From Deinandra increscens subsp. villosa (taxonomy: Eukaryota; Streptophyta; Magnoliopsida; Asterales; Asteraceae), in the NCBI GenBank assembly GCA_039602395.1, contig JBCNJP010000012.1, positions 21,704,396 through 21,768,395 on the forward strand: a stretch of DNA of 64,000 nucleotides, given 5' to 3'. Each line of letters opens with the position of its first letter. Position 1 is the first letter of the stretch. A program made the position numbers and the translations under genes. Below the pieces are notes generated by a model, which ran no database searches, was not told the DNA's origin, and was given only the letters and a program-made list of their open reading frames with translations. Below, piece after piece: positions 1 to 13,089 of this stretch.

Positions 1-731
1 TTTTGGGCTCAGCAGGCGACGACGTAGGGTGGTGCACCGCCTGTTGATGGCGAGACGGATGGCAACGGTGGAGCAACGATGGCGCGGGTGAGCACCTGCG
101 GTGGTGGCGCCTGCGATCGGACGACAGGGTGCCGGCGGTGAGGGCGGCGACAAGGTCGGACGTCAGGCGTGCTTCGTGGTGGTCGGCGGTAGCCACTAGG
201 TGGCAACTGGTAGTGGTTCGACCGAGATAGGGGGAGAGCCGGCGAGAAGGAGAGAGGGAGAGAACTTGTGGATTGGTTTGCAAGTTTCTGATTAGGGTTA
301 TTATTAGGCTAATCGGATACATTTATATTTGATTAGGATAAACCCAAAAACACTCTCAGTCTTTTTAAAACTCTTTTAGTCCGTTTAAGTTTCCGAGCTT
401 TGTGACGCGTACCGTTAGTAACACAACTTTACTAACTGGTCACAAATTTATGTCAAATAATAATTCGGATAAAAAAATATCGTATTTATTATTCGCACCG
501 TCAAGAACCTCGTTAATCTAGTTAACAAATTATTCTACTAATATCAAATGATATTTACCCGATTATTAATTGTTAATTATTCTGAATGAACACTAATAAT
601 ACCATTGTTTTCGTAATTAACCGGTTAACGTCTTAAGCGAGTTTAAATCTCTTTGTCCTCGGTGTAACTCTTACGGTCATAACCGGGTCGGGTTCTAGAT
701 ATTGCCGGGTCTGGACATACAATATCCAACA
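1..731 (-). repeat. LTR fragment of a Copia-like element (left-arm copy)
   Basis: On the minus strand, a purine-rich tract AAGTGGGAGAT is followed by TGTTGGATATTGTATGTCC, the usual arrangement of polypurine tract and LTR start. The LTR would run from 731 towards 1 and out of the window. The GC-rich CT-repeat stretch near 1-260 looks like transcribed leader and is mirrored at 23280-23545. The short proline/arginine-rich frames here are not credible genes. Assignment to Copia is inference from the LTR tip and tract only. Confidence 0.5.
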
Positions 732-1214
732 ATCTCCCACTTAGACAGATCGCGACAAGATCTTTAGAAACAGTCCGAGGTGATCTTTAGATATTGTCGA
801 AATGGTTGAAATTGATTAAACCAAAAACTATTTAACCAACATTTACGTGTCATCAACCTTAATCCAAAACCCAATCGCCAACCAACCAAGAAAACCATAA
901 GCTAGACCCGACCGAAAGATTCAAAAATATATAAAACCAAAGCCTACCTTTAGTCGAAGTCAAACGAATGAGTGTCGTAGCTACGGCATCGGCCCAAAGG
1001 ATCAGAGTTGCAGTGGCAACAACGACCCCAGATGGAGGAGCAGCGGCACTGGCTGTCGATCGGAATCCAGGGACGCATTGGTTCTTGCAAAACGAAAATC
1101 AAACCACGTAAGGGTTCAATGGAGGCAGTGATTGTGGCGATCAATGGAAATGGTAAGGTAACCCAGGAATTCAACTGGTCAAGATTGAGGTCAGAATATG
1201 AGTGTGTGAGATCC
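732..1214. other. Interior flank of the Copia-like LTR, no gene seen
   Basis: Sequence shared with 22329-22814 on the other arm. It contains the polypurine tract next to 731 and a stretch (about 955-1150) that reads open in several frames on both strands and resembles a GC-richer captured exon or leader. No domain is recognisable. It ends at the target duplication TATGG of LTR A. Confidence 0.5.
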
Positions 1215-4200
1215 TATGGTGTGACAATCCGTCTTTACAGGTCCATTCTTGAACAATTATATTTTATAATTTTATGTGAATCATATTCTATGATTTTATG
1301 TGAACACTTTGTCATTTTATGTGACGATTATATTTACGATGATTTTATGTGACAATGTGTCACATGGTTACACCTAACGCTTCTATCATTCTATGTGGGT
1401 TTGCACGTATCGTTATGATTTCAGATTCGTCATTTTATGTGAACTCAATATTTATGAGTTTATACTCATGATTTTAAGTGGCTATTTAGGGTTGCATCCT
1501 ATAAGCATTATACGTTAAATGTATTTTGACAACACGCGTATATCCACCGTTAAAGTTATTTTCCGTTAACTCTGTTAGGGTTGGTTAATGTCGTTTAAAC
1601 TTCGGGGAGCTGGTTTTGTCATTTCTCAAACTCCATTTAAAGTAACCAAACCTCGAGGGACTGGCGCCGTCATTTACAGGACTTAACTCCCTATATGATA
1701 ACTCGGCGAGGGACCTTTCTTGCCAAATGGTCAAAGTGAATACAGTATGTAAACAATTGAATTCGGTGGACAGTTACGAACTCCTCGTCTCCGGCAACAG
1801 ACGCCGCTGCAATACGGACTGACACCAGAGTTAAACACCAACCAAATAGTTTCTTGGGCCATTGAAATCACAGGAACCTCGTTGGAAGTCCTCTCGAACC
1901 CCTATTACCGGACTTGAACTTCGGAGAGCCACAACAAAGATCCGGCAACCCGCAGCACCTCCGGCAGGCTTTCGGTCCACCACAGTCGCTCGACCACAGG
2001 TTTGGTACCATTTTCGCACTTACGTCATCATTCCGCTCGAGTACAGTAGCAATAGAGGCGTCGAGGGCTTACCACCGGTAACGGGTTCGGGTCTCCGATC
2101 GTGTTCGTCATCGAGTTGTGTTTCGTTGCTCGTATCACGTCTGTAAACAATCTGGGTCATCAATGGTGGTCTGGTTGTCTAGAGATTTCGTATGTAGAAG
2201 ATGACACCCTTTCTATACCCTTTATATATTTTCTTGCTGAATAAAACACAAATCTGAGAGTTCCTACATTCATTGTCTATTCTGAAGCATTTCAGAACTT
2301 AATTAAGCATCTATATTAGTCTGTCGCAGTGGTTTGGTACTTTGGTCTTTTGTTCCCCATCCTAAAAAACCGTCAAAGCAGTCAATTTTGAATCAGGTCC
2401 CGAGTTATGGGTTTTTAAAAAATGCTTTAATCCATTTATTCATGTGTTAAAAGTTGTTACAAAATCCGTTAAACGCATGTATATCTATTTAGCCCAAATA
2501 ATTAGAAAGGGAATTTATATCCGCTTTGGTTGACGGTATCACTATTTTGTGTCACTTAGAACGAAAATATCTATACAAATATGTACGTATTTGGGAATAT
2601 AAAACAAATGTTTTGGTAAACTTTATATTTATGTAAAAATCTACGTATACGAATAATATATTTTGTCGTATCGTACGATATAAAGCTTCTAAACGTTAGA
2701 ATTATATATTTATGGAAATATATAAAAATATATAAACATATGAGTACATTTGGGCCGGGTACACGTTATTGATATAACTATATATTCATATATACAACAT
2801 ATACTTATTATTCGATTTCATGGACGAATATTATTGTTTAATAATATAGTTCTCATCGATTTTCGTAATCATCATGTTCTTGGCCACGTGTCATCTTTGG
2901 CTCATTTCGGATTTAGTAATCCTTTTCATGTCGCCGTTGACATTATTTATTTTCACCGTCGGTCTAGACTTAGTCGCTTTCAGTTAAACACACACTTACG
3001 TATATATGCTCGTTAGGTGTTGGTAAATCACACAAGACCTGTTATTTCCTACTTGCTGTTGTTGTTTATCTGGAATTGCTGTGCATCCAAATGTGAGTTT
3101 CACGGCCCCATTTTACTATTTTTAATCATGTTGGGGGAGATTAACATGCATGAATTATACAACTGAGATAATTAGACTTTTATATATCACTTGAAGTACT
3201 TGAAGCACACTGATACAACAAAGTCCTTCTTATGGTACCGTTAGTGTGACAACCGACAATTTCCCAGGTTAACCCCGTTAATAACTTGTGTTATATTTTG
3301 ATAACGTTCGTTACCTCAGTTAACTAGAATAGTTACACGAGCATTGCACATGAGTCTAGACGTAGGTTGACCAACTTGAATGGATATAATTTATAATTTT
3401 ATATAAATTATATTTTATGATTTCACGAAAACGTTTTGTCATTTTATGTGACACTTATATTTATTATTTTTATGTGATATATATGTGTATATACGCATGT
3501 TATTTTATGATTTTATGTGACGATGTGTCACGTAATCATACGAAGCGTCTCTATAATTTTTTAGGAATTTAAAAATGAATAGTTATAGGTTATAACTATG
3601 ATTCTATGTGAACCATTTATATATTTATAAATTGGTATTTATGATTTTATGTGCTTCAATTCGGGTTTACATCCCATAAACGTTACACGTCAATTCTATT
3701 TGTGACAAACACACGTATACATTCGATTAGATGTGTTCTTCGTTATCTCCGTTAGAGTTAGTTAACCTTCCATTAAACTCAAGGGGCTTATCTTGCTACT
3801 TTCTAAACCTAATTTAACTAATCAAACCTGCAAGGACCTACTTTGTAAATTTCTAAACTTGGTTTCCCATTATGTATCTAGTGAGGGGCTAGTCAAATTG
3901 ACAAAGTTGTATTGAAGCCTCGGATTGAAACCATCCGGAGAACTGACCGTCGACGTGCTTCACGTTCGTAACTGATCAAGCATTAATTCTATTCCCTTGA
4001 TTGAGCGATTGATTAAACCTCAACCCTCATCATCTGAATCACTCCATTTTCCCATCGCAGCCTCTCTCTCTCTCTCTCGTTTTTCTTGGCTGACGCACAC
4101 CACCAGCCACCCCAAACCACCGTTCGGCCACCACTGTTCCACCATAAGACCATCTCCAAACTCCCCTCTGTGGTCATCAGGCATCAACGAGCAACCAGGA

Positions 4201-4468
4201 GGCAACGCAGCATCGCACTGAGGCGTGTTCGGGATTGTCGCGTTCGAGCTTCGGTTTCGTTTCGGCTTCAAAAACACGTCAAAAACTCATCACTGATTTG
4301 AGGTAAACCATCATCCATGTTAATCGCACGTTTCGTGAGCCTCCTTTCAAGTTTTACGTTTTTCCTATCGCCAGAATATATCTCTGGCGACATTAGGGTT
4401 TTTATGGAGAAGATGGAACACGACAGTTGTGCGATATGTATATTATGTGTCGGTTTAAAACCCAAATT

Positions 4469-4545
4469 GGCCGGGTGTCCCAGCGGCCGGGTTCTTCGCC
4501 ATGTAACGCAGGGATCCCGTGTTTGATCCTCCCCAGCCCCAAATC
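4469..4545 (+). other. tRNA-like module B1 in LTR B
   Basis: A box-like stretch (GTGTCCCAGCGG near 4475-4487) is followed about 45 bases later by a B box-like GTTTGATCCT, and then by T- and A-rich sequence. Degenerate. It resembles the head of a tRNA-derived SINE rather than a functional tRNA. Confidence 0.45.
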
Positions 4546-4625
4546 GTTGTTTCCTTTTTAAAAAAAAAAATCAGATTTCCTTGCCACAACATGATTAAAA
4601 CTGTTATGGTGTCAGTTTGTTAACA

Positions 4626-4725
4626 AAAGAACGATTTGGCCTAGTGGTAGGGTCGCTGTGTTTCAATCTAGAGGTCACGGGTTCGAGTCCCGTGACCATC
4701 ACCTCTAGTGTTTTATTTTTTTAGG
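4626..4725 (+). other. tRNA-like module B2 in LTR B, near-consensus Pol III boxes
   Basis: An A box-like TGGCCTAGTGG at 4637-4647 and a perfect B box GGTTCGAGTCC at 4679-4689 sit inside a 7-bp T-arm-like stem (TCACGGG with CCCGTGA), followed by TTTTATTTTTTT, a plausible Pol III stop. No convincing acceptor stem is seen, so it is called tRNA-like and not a tRNA gene. Confidence 0.6.
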
Positions 4726-6473
4726 GATGTCAAGCATTCTTTGATCTATAACCCAAAACTACCATTTGTTTTCTACAAAATCTTGATCCGTAAATGTTTT
4801 CGTAGACCCCGTTAGCGTACTCGTTGAATTTTTATTTTTATGAAAGCATTATGATTTAAATTGATTAAAAACCTAATAGTCTCGTTATTAATATAAACTA
4901 GTTTTTTTAAACATGGAAATATATATTTGATTTATTGTGATGTATTTATGTACATGCGAACGTTTAAAAGATATTCTTTAAATTCTTGAAACCTTGGCAC
5001 GCCATATAAATATATATTTAGGACGTTTGATTTCACTTTCGACTACGCCTCGATATTTATGTTTACGAGTATATATATATATACCCGATGATCCCTACAT
5101 TTATTATTTGGAATAACATACGCACATCGATTTCGTAAATCTTTGTATCCTCGATTTAATGTCGACCTTTGATTTCTTTTGAACAAACGATTTCTATCAC
5201 ATATTGAAATTGTCACCCTACGTCATATTTGGAATTCTTTGTTATGGAACCGTCGTCTAGGCTATGTTACTCATGTGCGGACACACATTTATGTATATAA
5301 ATTCTATAGGTGCTCGGTAGTTACGGAAGACACGAAGTCTTACTAAAATGTAGCAGCGCACCCTAAGGTGAGTTACACATCCTTTTACGTTACGTCCGGG
5401 TTTGGACGATAACACACGAAAACACGTTACACCCGGGTTAGGGTGATAACACAACAACTTTTATGTATGATTAAAGTGGAAATCCAGTATATATCACATG
5501 TTCACGTAAAATGCTTTATCTTTCAAGTCCTTACTTATCGAACCGTTAATAGCATATAGCGAGGGAATATTGGGTAGTACTACTGGGGTCTGACAAACCC
5601 CACTCAGCGGGCACGAGATGCATCACCCGAATGGCGGTCGGACTGAGGACAATGTTAGCCTAACTTACCGTGATCGAGTAGACACATGGAAGACAAAACA
5701 CGTAAGGATTATTCCTACAACTAATTGGTCAGCTTCGGTTGTGAACGTTTTAGTAACATGAACTTAGGCTCGCTACCTACGATATGGATTGTACTTGTAA
5801 TATACATACTTACATACGAATAAAGACTGTTGTATTCGTACTCCATATTTATACTAGTTATACTTATGTGCTTATGAGAACTCACCAACATTAGTTGACA
5901 CTTGCTCTTATGCATACTTTGCAGGACGCTAGGAGAATCTGATTATTGGGCACGTACGTTGGCTAAAACCTTTCGTTTTGGGAATTTGTCTTTAACCTTT
6001 TTCGAACTTAGATTTAAACTGGTTGTTTACTTAATGGGCGCTTGTTTTGCGTGACATTACTTTAATATGCTTCCGCTGGATTTTCAAACTCTGGTTTTGG
6101 ATATTTTTCCACTCTGGAAATATATTTACATTTTGAACCCTAAACTTATGTTTGATGTAACTAATGACTCGGGTCCTAGTCTGGTTCACACCCCACACGG
6201 TAAAACTCCGTTAGTGGAAATTGGGGGTGTGACAGTTAGTATTAATGACGATAGGAAGAAATATATTGTAGTACTACTAGGTCTGACAAACCCCACCTGG
6301 GTCAGTCGCGCTGACATGATTGGATATCGTACGGGTGTTATATTCGTTCTAAACACAACAAGACAAACTATAAACAACTGTTAGCTTCGGTGACCATCAA
6401 TGTGCGAAGTTTCATGTATATAGCCTGACTAGCTATTTGATATATATTAATGATTATGCTCTTACAACATAAA

Positions 6474-6585
6474 GTGTTGTTGAACAGTCAATCTTAAACT
6501 CAACTTGATTGTTGTTGAACAGTCAATCTTAAACTCAACTTGACTGTTGTTGAACAGTCAATCTTAAACTCAACTTGAACTGTTT
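6474..6585 (+). repeat. 35-bp hairpin tandem repeat in LTR A
   Basis: About three copies of a 35-bp unit. Each contains inverted arms TTGACTGTT and AACAGTCAA around a GTTG loop. The same array, expanded to about five copies, occurs in LTR C at 14241-14425. The right-arm LTR A has lost this region. Confidence 0.75.
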
Positions 6586-6936
6586 ATGAATTGATAAACC
6601 CGTGAACTCACCAACCTTTGTGTTGACACTTTTAGCATGTTATTTCTCAGGTTGTAGATGTTCGAGTATCACGAGTACACATTCATGACTCTTTGAAACA
6701 CTTTTAGCGTCTTTGGACGAGTCACGTCACCTTGGATGACGATGTTTTTATTTAGATATTTTTTTATTGTATTTAAGCTTCCGCATTTGTAAAACTCTGA
6801 ATTAATCTTTTAATGGAATATGAAACATTTGTATTAATTACTGGTCGTTTGGTGTAACTAATGGACGACGATCCTGGTTTCTCACGCTCCCTACGGTGGT
6901 ATTCTACGCGTGGAGTTTTAGGGGTGTGCCATATGG

Positions 6937-8337
6937 TTACAGAGTGAAGATAATTGTCATAAAATTTACGATTTCAGAACACGGGGGAGGTAATTGAAGT
7001 TCCTTAAATCGACCAAATAAACCCTCATGTTGGGCTAATGATCATACTAACCCATCTATTTAGATTAGATTCATATTAACCCCCAATTTAATACTTTGTA
7101 TATAAACTTGTAATATAGCATTTAATCCACACTTATTACTCTTAAAATACCATTTTTAATAACACGTGACAACATATAACAAAAATAATTGTTTCTATAA
7201 AGATACCATTAGGGTTACCCGTTTTTATAACACCTTTTTTACAAAATACTGTTTTTTTTTAGAATTTGATATCACACTTAATTCACATTATAAGTTAATT
7301 AAAACTATAGAACGTCACCTAAAATTATAACGTAAAGTCCACATAGAAACATAGAGCGTTCCACACAAAATCATAAAATATATAGTTTCACATGAAATCA
7401 TAAACATGCACGTTGCTCATGCCCATTTAATTAAAAGATTAAATCAACACTTTCACCGACGCTTAAACTTGCAAATAAATTATCCGAACTATCGAAACGG
7501 GTTAGGTTACCGATACAGATATTTGACGGTTGTCACAAGTTCAAATATCGTCAATGATGGTGATAACGAACTTATCTAGATAATCGCTGCAAAAAGAGTT
7601 CATGAATATCACAAAAGTGCTTGATTAGCCAAGATAGACTCGTGGCCATGCACAAGCATGGGTTTAAAAAGAAAGTTTAACATGACTATGAAATAACCAT
7701 GTCACAGGTATAGGGATATCGTCACCATAATGAAAGTCAATCTTCCAGAAGTAAGCGACTCTCAAGGGTTGTGATAAGAACATGGTTGACTCAAAACAGT
7801 TTTGGAAGGTCATTCCAGTGTGATAGGGTTCCCAGCAATAACATTAACCGAGGTAAAGATTCGGGCGAATGAGTTTGGATAAAAATGAATGTTTGCTAGC
7901 AACGTATAACACCGATGCATAACGGTTGTTGATTTGGAACATAGTGCAAATACGAATCAGGAATCAAATAAAAATAACCTTCATCATGAATGAAAACTTT
8001 TAAAAATGTAGGCATATAGAGTTATTTACTCGTGAAGTCGTAAACCTCATACACATGTAATCCCGTGAGCACATGCACCCGTAAACTCCTAAACAAAGTA
8101 AACTTCTAAAAAATACATACGTAAACGCAAAACATGAAATTTAGAAACGTTCAAAAAGGATAATTTAACAACGTATGATCACGTGCATGTAAGATAGGTT
8201 TAACTTGATGTCAAGACACAACTATGCGCAACCTGATTGACTGGATTGACAGGAGCACCGTTTGCGATGGCCAGCCTTGGACACACTGTGGAGTTGCGTG
8301 AATCACCATGCTGGTTGTGTCCATTGGACTTTGGTGT
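6937..8337. other. Inner part of the left arm, no gene seen
   Basis: AT-rich single-arm counterpart of 14778-16185. It carries the motif CACATAAAATCAT and variants, the reverse complement of the GATTTTATGTG motif of the LTRs. The only longer frame (minus, 8200-8403) has no recognisable domain. An intact TAATAG at the LTR C empty site lies at about 8337-8342. Confidence 0.55.
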
Positions 8338-8384
8338 AATAGGTTGGGCTATGGGTTTGGAACAATGGGCCGCTGGGTTTGGGT

Positions 8385-9008
8385 TTAAATGGGTTGGCAA
8401 CACGATTTGATAAAATGACTAAATGTCCGTTTCTTGAGTATCTTGAGGAAAAAGTTATGAAATTACACAAGGCTGTTTTATGAAATCACGGGGCTTTAGC
8501 TTAAAAATGAGGTAATTCACCCAATAGCACAACTATGGTGACGATGAATGGTTGACAAGTATTTGAAAACACCAGGGAGTGCACGAAAAAAAAAAACAAG
8601 AATAAGAAAATTGTAAGGGTAGGGGGCATTTACCCTAATGGTATCTTGGTGTTGGATAAGGCATAGCCTTTCCATTTGGTGAGGGTTCAAAACCCATTGG
8701 TCACAAAAAAAATGAGCCGTTAAAAAAACAATTGTAAGGGTAACACATTAATTGCACAATGTTTCTTTTTTTTCTCAGAAAAATGTCTTTGTTACTCTAG
8801 TTGCTTCTGTAGAGTGTTGTGCCTTGTCTGAAAAGGCTTTTGATGCTTTCTATAAGCTCTAAAACACCATGCAACATATTCAAACTTATGTTTTTTTATG
8901 GTAAGATCAGATATTTTGTTTAATTATTGTAGCACACATTCGTATTGTTATTGTGTAGAAAATCTTACCAGACCCGAACCGACTAAACCGAAAATTTTAA
9001 CATTTAAT
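8385..9008. other. Spacer between the arms, with a tRNA-like module
   Basis: Continues past the last base that can be matched to the right arm, whose counterpart is hidden by the gap at 11126-11625. A tRNA-like segment at about 8615-8705 has A box-like TACCCTAATGGTATC and B box-like GGGTTCAAAACCC followed by an A-rich run. No ORF of note. Confidence 0.45.
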
Positions 9009-10020
9009 TGTTAGAATCCCGATCACCGAAAAATAAGTGAACCCAATGAAAAAGATCCTGGATCCTAGTAGTCACATGGGAAAATCAAATCCTTAAATCA
9101 AGGATTTCAATATTATTGTTGTTTTGGTCAAAAATTCACTTAGGAATCCTGTATTCCAAACTTAGATTGTGAGGTAGTGTGCTTAATGATCAAATGAGCA
9201 AATAATCCAAGCTAGGATGATGACACAAGGATTTAGCGAGGAAAACTCCAGAATCCTTCGAGTTGCCTCTAGGAATCCTGGATAAAAACCTCGGGAGCCG
9301 ACCGAATAGCCGCCTCCTAGTCAATTTTATTGATATTCCAACAAATCGGTACAAGGGGTTGGAGGTTTGATCGATCAAAGCTAAGTGTTACAATGTTTGC
9401 AGTGGTAATCGAATTGTACCGAGTGTTGTGTGTGTTCCTATTGATCGATTCCTCGATTTATATAACGAATACAATGGTAACAAACTTTCCGGGATTCCCG
9501 GGATCCTACTATCCAACTAACTCGACCGTTAAGGGCCTCTTCGTCCACTAGGTCCACGATCTTCGTTAGCTGTGAGCGTGAGTTTCGGAGGTTGTTGATG
9601 ACTCCGGTGATACCTGGTCAAATAAACATGTGGGAAATATGAGGGTTAGTAAAAATAATATAATCAGGATACCTGAGTATACGAGATTCCCAGATGACAA
9701 TAGGATTCCTGAACTGTGTGAGCTTCCTGCGAGCATCCTGAAAATACACCCTCAACAATTGCCCCTTGAATTTCAACAGGTGTGGATAAGTTTGACAGCT
9801 GTTAAAATTCAAAAAGATGCCATTTTAACGGCGTGTAGACGGTAAAAGCGGTTAGGATGTGACTGTTTTCTCGGCGTCCAAGAGATGTGACGTTTTTCTT
9901 TAAATAGGAGATAAATTCATGAGATCTTCACCATCTTCTTCGCAAAAACCTCTCGAGCTTCTCCGATATTCCAGGTCAGTCCCCTTTCTTCTTTCTCGTT
10001 TTCCTTCCTGTTTTTCGGCC
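9009..10020 (+). promoter_or_regulatory. Presumed LTR and leader upstream of the gypsy-type gene
   Basis: A TG start (TGTTAGAATCCCG, about 9010) follows AT-rich sequence and may be an LTR tip, but no matching second LTR is in the window. A TATA-like TTTAAATAGG lies at about 9900, shortly before the first in-frame ATG (9919). The second in-frame ATG at 10021 (GCCATGGCC) has the better plant context. Confidence 0.4.
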
Positions 10021-11125
10021 ATGGCCAAGAAAAACACTCGGTCGTCTTCGTCGTTGAGCTCTCCGATTGTCGAAGATTTCCATGATCAGGGGTATATCAT
10101 CCCCTGTGAGGAAGAAACTTGTACCTTCGACAATCGCGACATTCTCGAGTTGAAGAATTCCGGCATCTTTCCGCCGGAAACTGTTTTCCGACCTTTTGAT
10201 TCCCTTACCAAGTCCGATTTCATGTCCACAACTTGGGTCTGTTTCATGTATTACCCTTTTTCACTCGGAATGAGATTCCCCTTTCCGGAGCTTATCACTC
10301 AGTTTTTCAAGACCACCCGGCTTTCTTACTCCCAAACCATGCCGATGGTCTGGAGAATCTTGTATTCTCTGGATCAGTTGAACCAAACCAGGAATCTCGA
10401 CATTGGGATTCCTGAGATCTGTGAAGCATATAAGTTAAGAACCCATGGTTGTAGCCGGTTTGTTCTCCAGGCTCGTACTTCCACCTCCCAGTTGATTCCC
10501 CGAGCTTCCCATAACGATCATGATTGGAAGAAGCGTTTTTTCTTCGTCAAACGAGACTCGATTCCTGGGGGGACGGAGTTGCCGTTGAAGTGGGTTGAGA
10601 AGGGTAGGATATTGATGTTTCTTGTTGTTTGCTGAATTTCCAATATGTTTTTAACTTTTCTGTTGTTTTCTCTTTTGCAGCACCCAAGTTTGAGAACCTT
10701 ATCAAGAAGCAACCTGATTTCAAGAAGCTCGAAGCAATTTACCGGATTCCTGCCAGCGAGAGAGCCCTGGTTCTTGAAGCAACAGCTAGCGAAAACAGCT
10801 ACTCAGCCGACCACACCCCCGCCATGTCTGGTAAGTCTTTGCAGGATTCTGAATTGTTTGTTTATTCGAGCATCCTGGATACTGATAACCTGTTTTTGTT
10901 TGCAGCTCCCAAATCCAGCGCCTCATTCTCCTTGAAGGATCTTGACAGTTTGCTCAAGATCAAGAAGGAACAACTTGAGCATCCCACCATCTCCAAGCCG
11001 CCTGTCAGCCGACCAAAGGCCTCGGCTTCCAAGAAGAGAAAGGCCCCTGAAACTCCAGCAGCTCCCGTGGTGTACCTGGAAACCTTCGAAGATCTTGCCC
11101 CTTCCGAGGTCAGCAACAAGATTCC
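10021..11125 (+). CDS. Putative gypsy-type transposase-like protein (Transposase_28 family), spliced, cut by gap
   Basis: Three exons can be read: 10021-10603, 10681-10830 and 10906 into the gap. Introns 10604-10680 and 10831-10905 have GT-AG ends and pyrimidine-rich acceptors, and splicing keeps one frame. Exon 1 contains the hydrophobic core YYPFSLGMRFPFPELI (about residues 75-90), typical of the plant 'putative gypsy type transposon' family (PF04195), often an extra ORF of Gypsy elements. Exon 3 is lysine/proline rich (KASASKKRKAPETP), perhaps a nuclear-localisation segment. The start at 10021 is preferred over 9919, which is in frame 34 codons upstream. The 3' end is lost in the 500-N gap. 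Function is unknown. The family call is from motif memory and not a search. Confidence 0.6.
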
Positions 11126-11625
11126 NNNNNNNNNNNNNNNNNNNNNNNNNNNNNNNNNNNNNNNNNNNNNNNNNNNNNNNNNNNNNNNNNNNNNNNNNNN
11201 NNNNNNNNNNNNNNNNNNNNNNNNNNNNNNNNNNNNNNNNNNNNNNNNNNNNNNNNNNNNNNNNNNNNNNNNNNNNNNNNNNNNNNNNNNNNNNNNNNNN
11301 NNNNNNNNNNNNNNNNNNNNNNNNNNNNNNNNNNNNNNNNNNNNNNNNNNNNNNNNNNNNNNNNNNNNNNNNNNNNNNNNNNNNNNNNNNNNNNNNNNNN
11401 NNNNNNNNNNNNNNNNNNNNNNNNNNNNNNNNNNNNNNNNNNNNNNNNNNNNNNNNNNNNNNNNNNNNNNNNNNNNNNNNNNNNNNNNNNNNNNNNNNNN
11501 NNNNNNNNNNNNNNNNNNNNNNNNNNNNNNNNNNNNNNNNNNNNNNNNNNNNNNNNNNNNNNNNNNNNNNNNNNNNNNNNNNNNNNNNNNNNNNNNNNNN
11601 NNNNNNNNNNNNNNNNNNNNNNNNN
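11126..11625. other. Assembly gap (500 N)
   Basis: Exactly 500 N, a placeholder for unknown length. It abuts the inner end of the inverted duplication, where palindromic arms would be hard to assemble. Any open frame running through it is artefactual. Confidence 0.99.
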
Positions 11626-12924
11626 CCCAGCGGCCCATTGTTCCAAACCCATAGCCCAACCTATTTGTGACAATCTGACTTTTCAGGTCATTTCCTGTCA
11701 TTAACTGAACGTAAACCGTATTAAATGTTGTGTGAACATTTATGTGTTGACTTGTTGACTTTAGCAATTAGGGTTTTGTGTGATCATCACTACGAGCATG
11801 CACGAAAAATTAAACGATTGAAATTATATGTTAATTGTGGAATTAAAATACATAAATGAATATATATATATGATTTAATTATATTTATGATTGTATATAA
11901 TTAAAGGATTTAATTATAAGTTATTTAATCATAGGGTTATGTAACTTAAAGGTATAAATTATGATTTTATATAATGGATTTTACTACAAGTTATTATTCA
12001 TCGCTTTATGTCACTTAAATATATATAAGTTATAAGTTTAAAACCTATGATTTTATGTGAATTTAAATGGAGAGTTTGGAATTATTAACTATGATTTTAT
12101 GTAGTTGTTTAAACTTATATCTTCCTAATAACGTTATACGATAAGTATATTTTGGAATCCCTCGTATATTTGTCTTTAAAAACATTTCCAGTTAACTCCA
12201 TTAGAGCCGTTAGCTGTTATAAAACTTGAAGGGTTAACTTTGCTAACTCCCAAACTCCTTTTCTAGTAACCCAAACATTGAGGGTTACCCTTGCAATTGT
12301 TCCAAACATTGTGTCACATTTTATACTTCTTGAGGGACCATTCCTGCAAATTTCTCAAAGTTGAATTGAATTAATTTGGGTAACCGCAGTCGACGTTTCT
12401 GTTCCGGTAACTTACAACCCTTAAAATCGAATTCAAGACAATCGGTTACTGCTTGATTGAGTCAATCATCTAGCCTCCTTAATCATTCGGACACAATCAT
12501 ACTCTCCCCTTTCTCTCGTTTTCCCTCTGCTCGACGCAAACCACCATCATCGAAGGAGTGTTTTCCGGCCAACTAGCAATCTAGCATCACTACACCACAT
12601 AGGCTACCATTTAACGTCCCTGGCTGATCGCAAAGACAGTAGCAACTCGCAGAACAACACGATTCGTTCCGGTTTTGTGTTTAGGTTCGGGTCGCGTTAT
12701 TGTTTCGGTTCGTTTTTGGCATCTAAATCGCATCATCAAGCATCACCGACTTAAGGTAAGGAATCCTTAGTGTTATTCGCACATTTTAATACGTTTTTAT
12801 TTGAGTTTCACGATTTTCCGGCAACCGGAGCTAGGGTTCCAGTCACCGGAGTTAATGGGTGAGGAAGATGATGCTGGGCGGGTACGTGTTATAAAAATTA
12901 AGGGACTGGATGTATTAACAGACG

Positions 12925-13010
12925 CCAAACTGGCATAGTTGGTAAGGGCGCGTGTTTCCCACTCGAGGTCGCGGGTTCGAAACCTGGCCTCCGCGTTTTT
13001 CTTTTTTTCC
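12925..13010 (+). other. tRNA-like module C1 in LTR C
   Basis: An A box-like TGGCATAGTTGG at 12931-12942 and B box GGTTCGAAACC at 12974-12984 are followed by GTTTTTCTTTTTTT. Spacing is tRNA-like. Its sequence differs from the modules in LTR B although the location within the LTR is the same. Confidence 0.6.
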
Positions 13011-13089
13011 TGCTTTCTTCTACCTGTGACCCAATCCTACTCGCTGCTACTGCATATAACCTTTTCGGCTGACTGGTAAACCAAAACAG

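Larger units (their letters stand above)
3245..6234 (+). mobile_element. Solo LTR B nested in LTR A
   Basis: Starts TGTGACAACCG and ends GGGGGTGTGACA, 2990 bp, flanked by GTTAG at 3240-3244 and 6235-6239. The uninterrupted sequence with a single GTTAG is seen in the paralogous LTR C at 14001-14005. B belongs to the same family as A and C by shared layout: GATTTTATGTG motif repeats, a CT-rich leader with short open frames at 4000-4300, two tRNA-like modules, and an AT-rich 3' half. The many ORFs of 60-105 codons inside have no recognisable domain. Confidence 0.9.
1220..6931 (+). mobile_element. Solo LTR A (left-arm copy), interrupted by LTR B
   Basis: Begins TGTGACAATCC at 1220 and ends GGGGTGTGCCA at 6931, a one-base change from the family end GGGGTGTGACA. 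It is flanked by TATGG at 1215-1219 and 6932-6936. Subtracting nested LTR B and its target duplication leaves about 2.7 kb. No internal domain, PBS or polypurine tract lies between the duplications, so it is a solo LTR. The 5' part carries repeats of the motif GATTTTATGTGA. The right arm has the same LTR with the same target duplication (CCATA on plus), so it inserted before the arms duplicated. Confidence 0.85.
1..8384 (+). repeat. Left arm of a large inverted duplication
   Basis: Reads as the reverse complement of about 11626-23553 after discounting insertions. Matching blocks seen by eye: 1-1219 with 22324-23553, 1220-2475 with about 16525-22323, 6595-6931 with about 16191-16515, 6932-8337 with 14778-16190, and 8338-8377 with 11626-11665. 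Identity is high, with scattered substitutions and small indels. The arm continues past the window start. It holds LTR A and, nested in that, LTR B. No host coding region is visible. Confidence 0.85.

Noticed and set aside
3997..4526. Overlapping small frames in the leader of LTR B
   Set aside because: CT-rich leader. The matching part of LTR C does not keep the same frames.
4626..4725. Functional tRNA gene
   Set aside because: Pol III boxes and T-arm are good, but no acceptor stem pairs and the D and anticodon arms are unconvincing. Kept as tRNA-like.
10629..11767. Long frames running through N at 11126-11625 and 29684-30183
   Set aside because: N bases are read as unknown residues, so the continuity is artificial. 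Only the parts outside the gaps were used.
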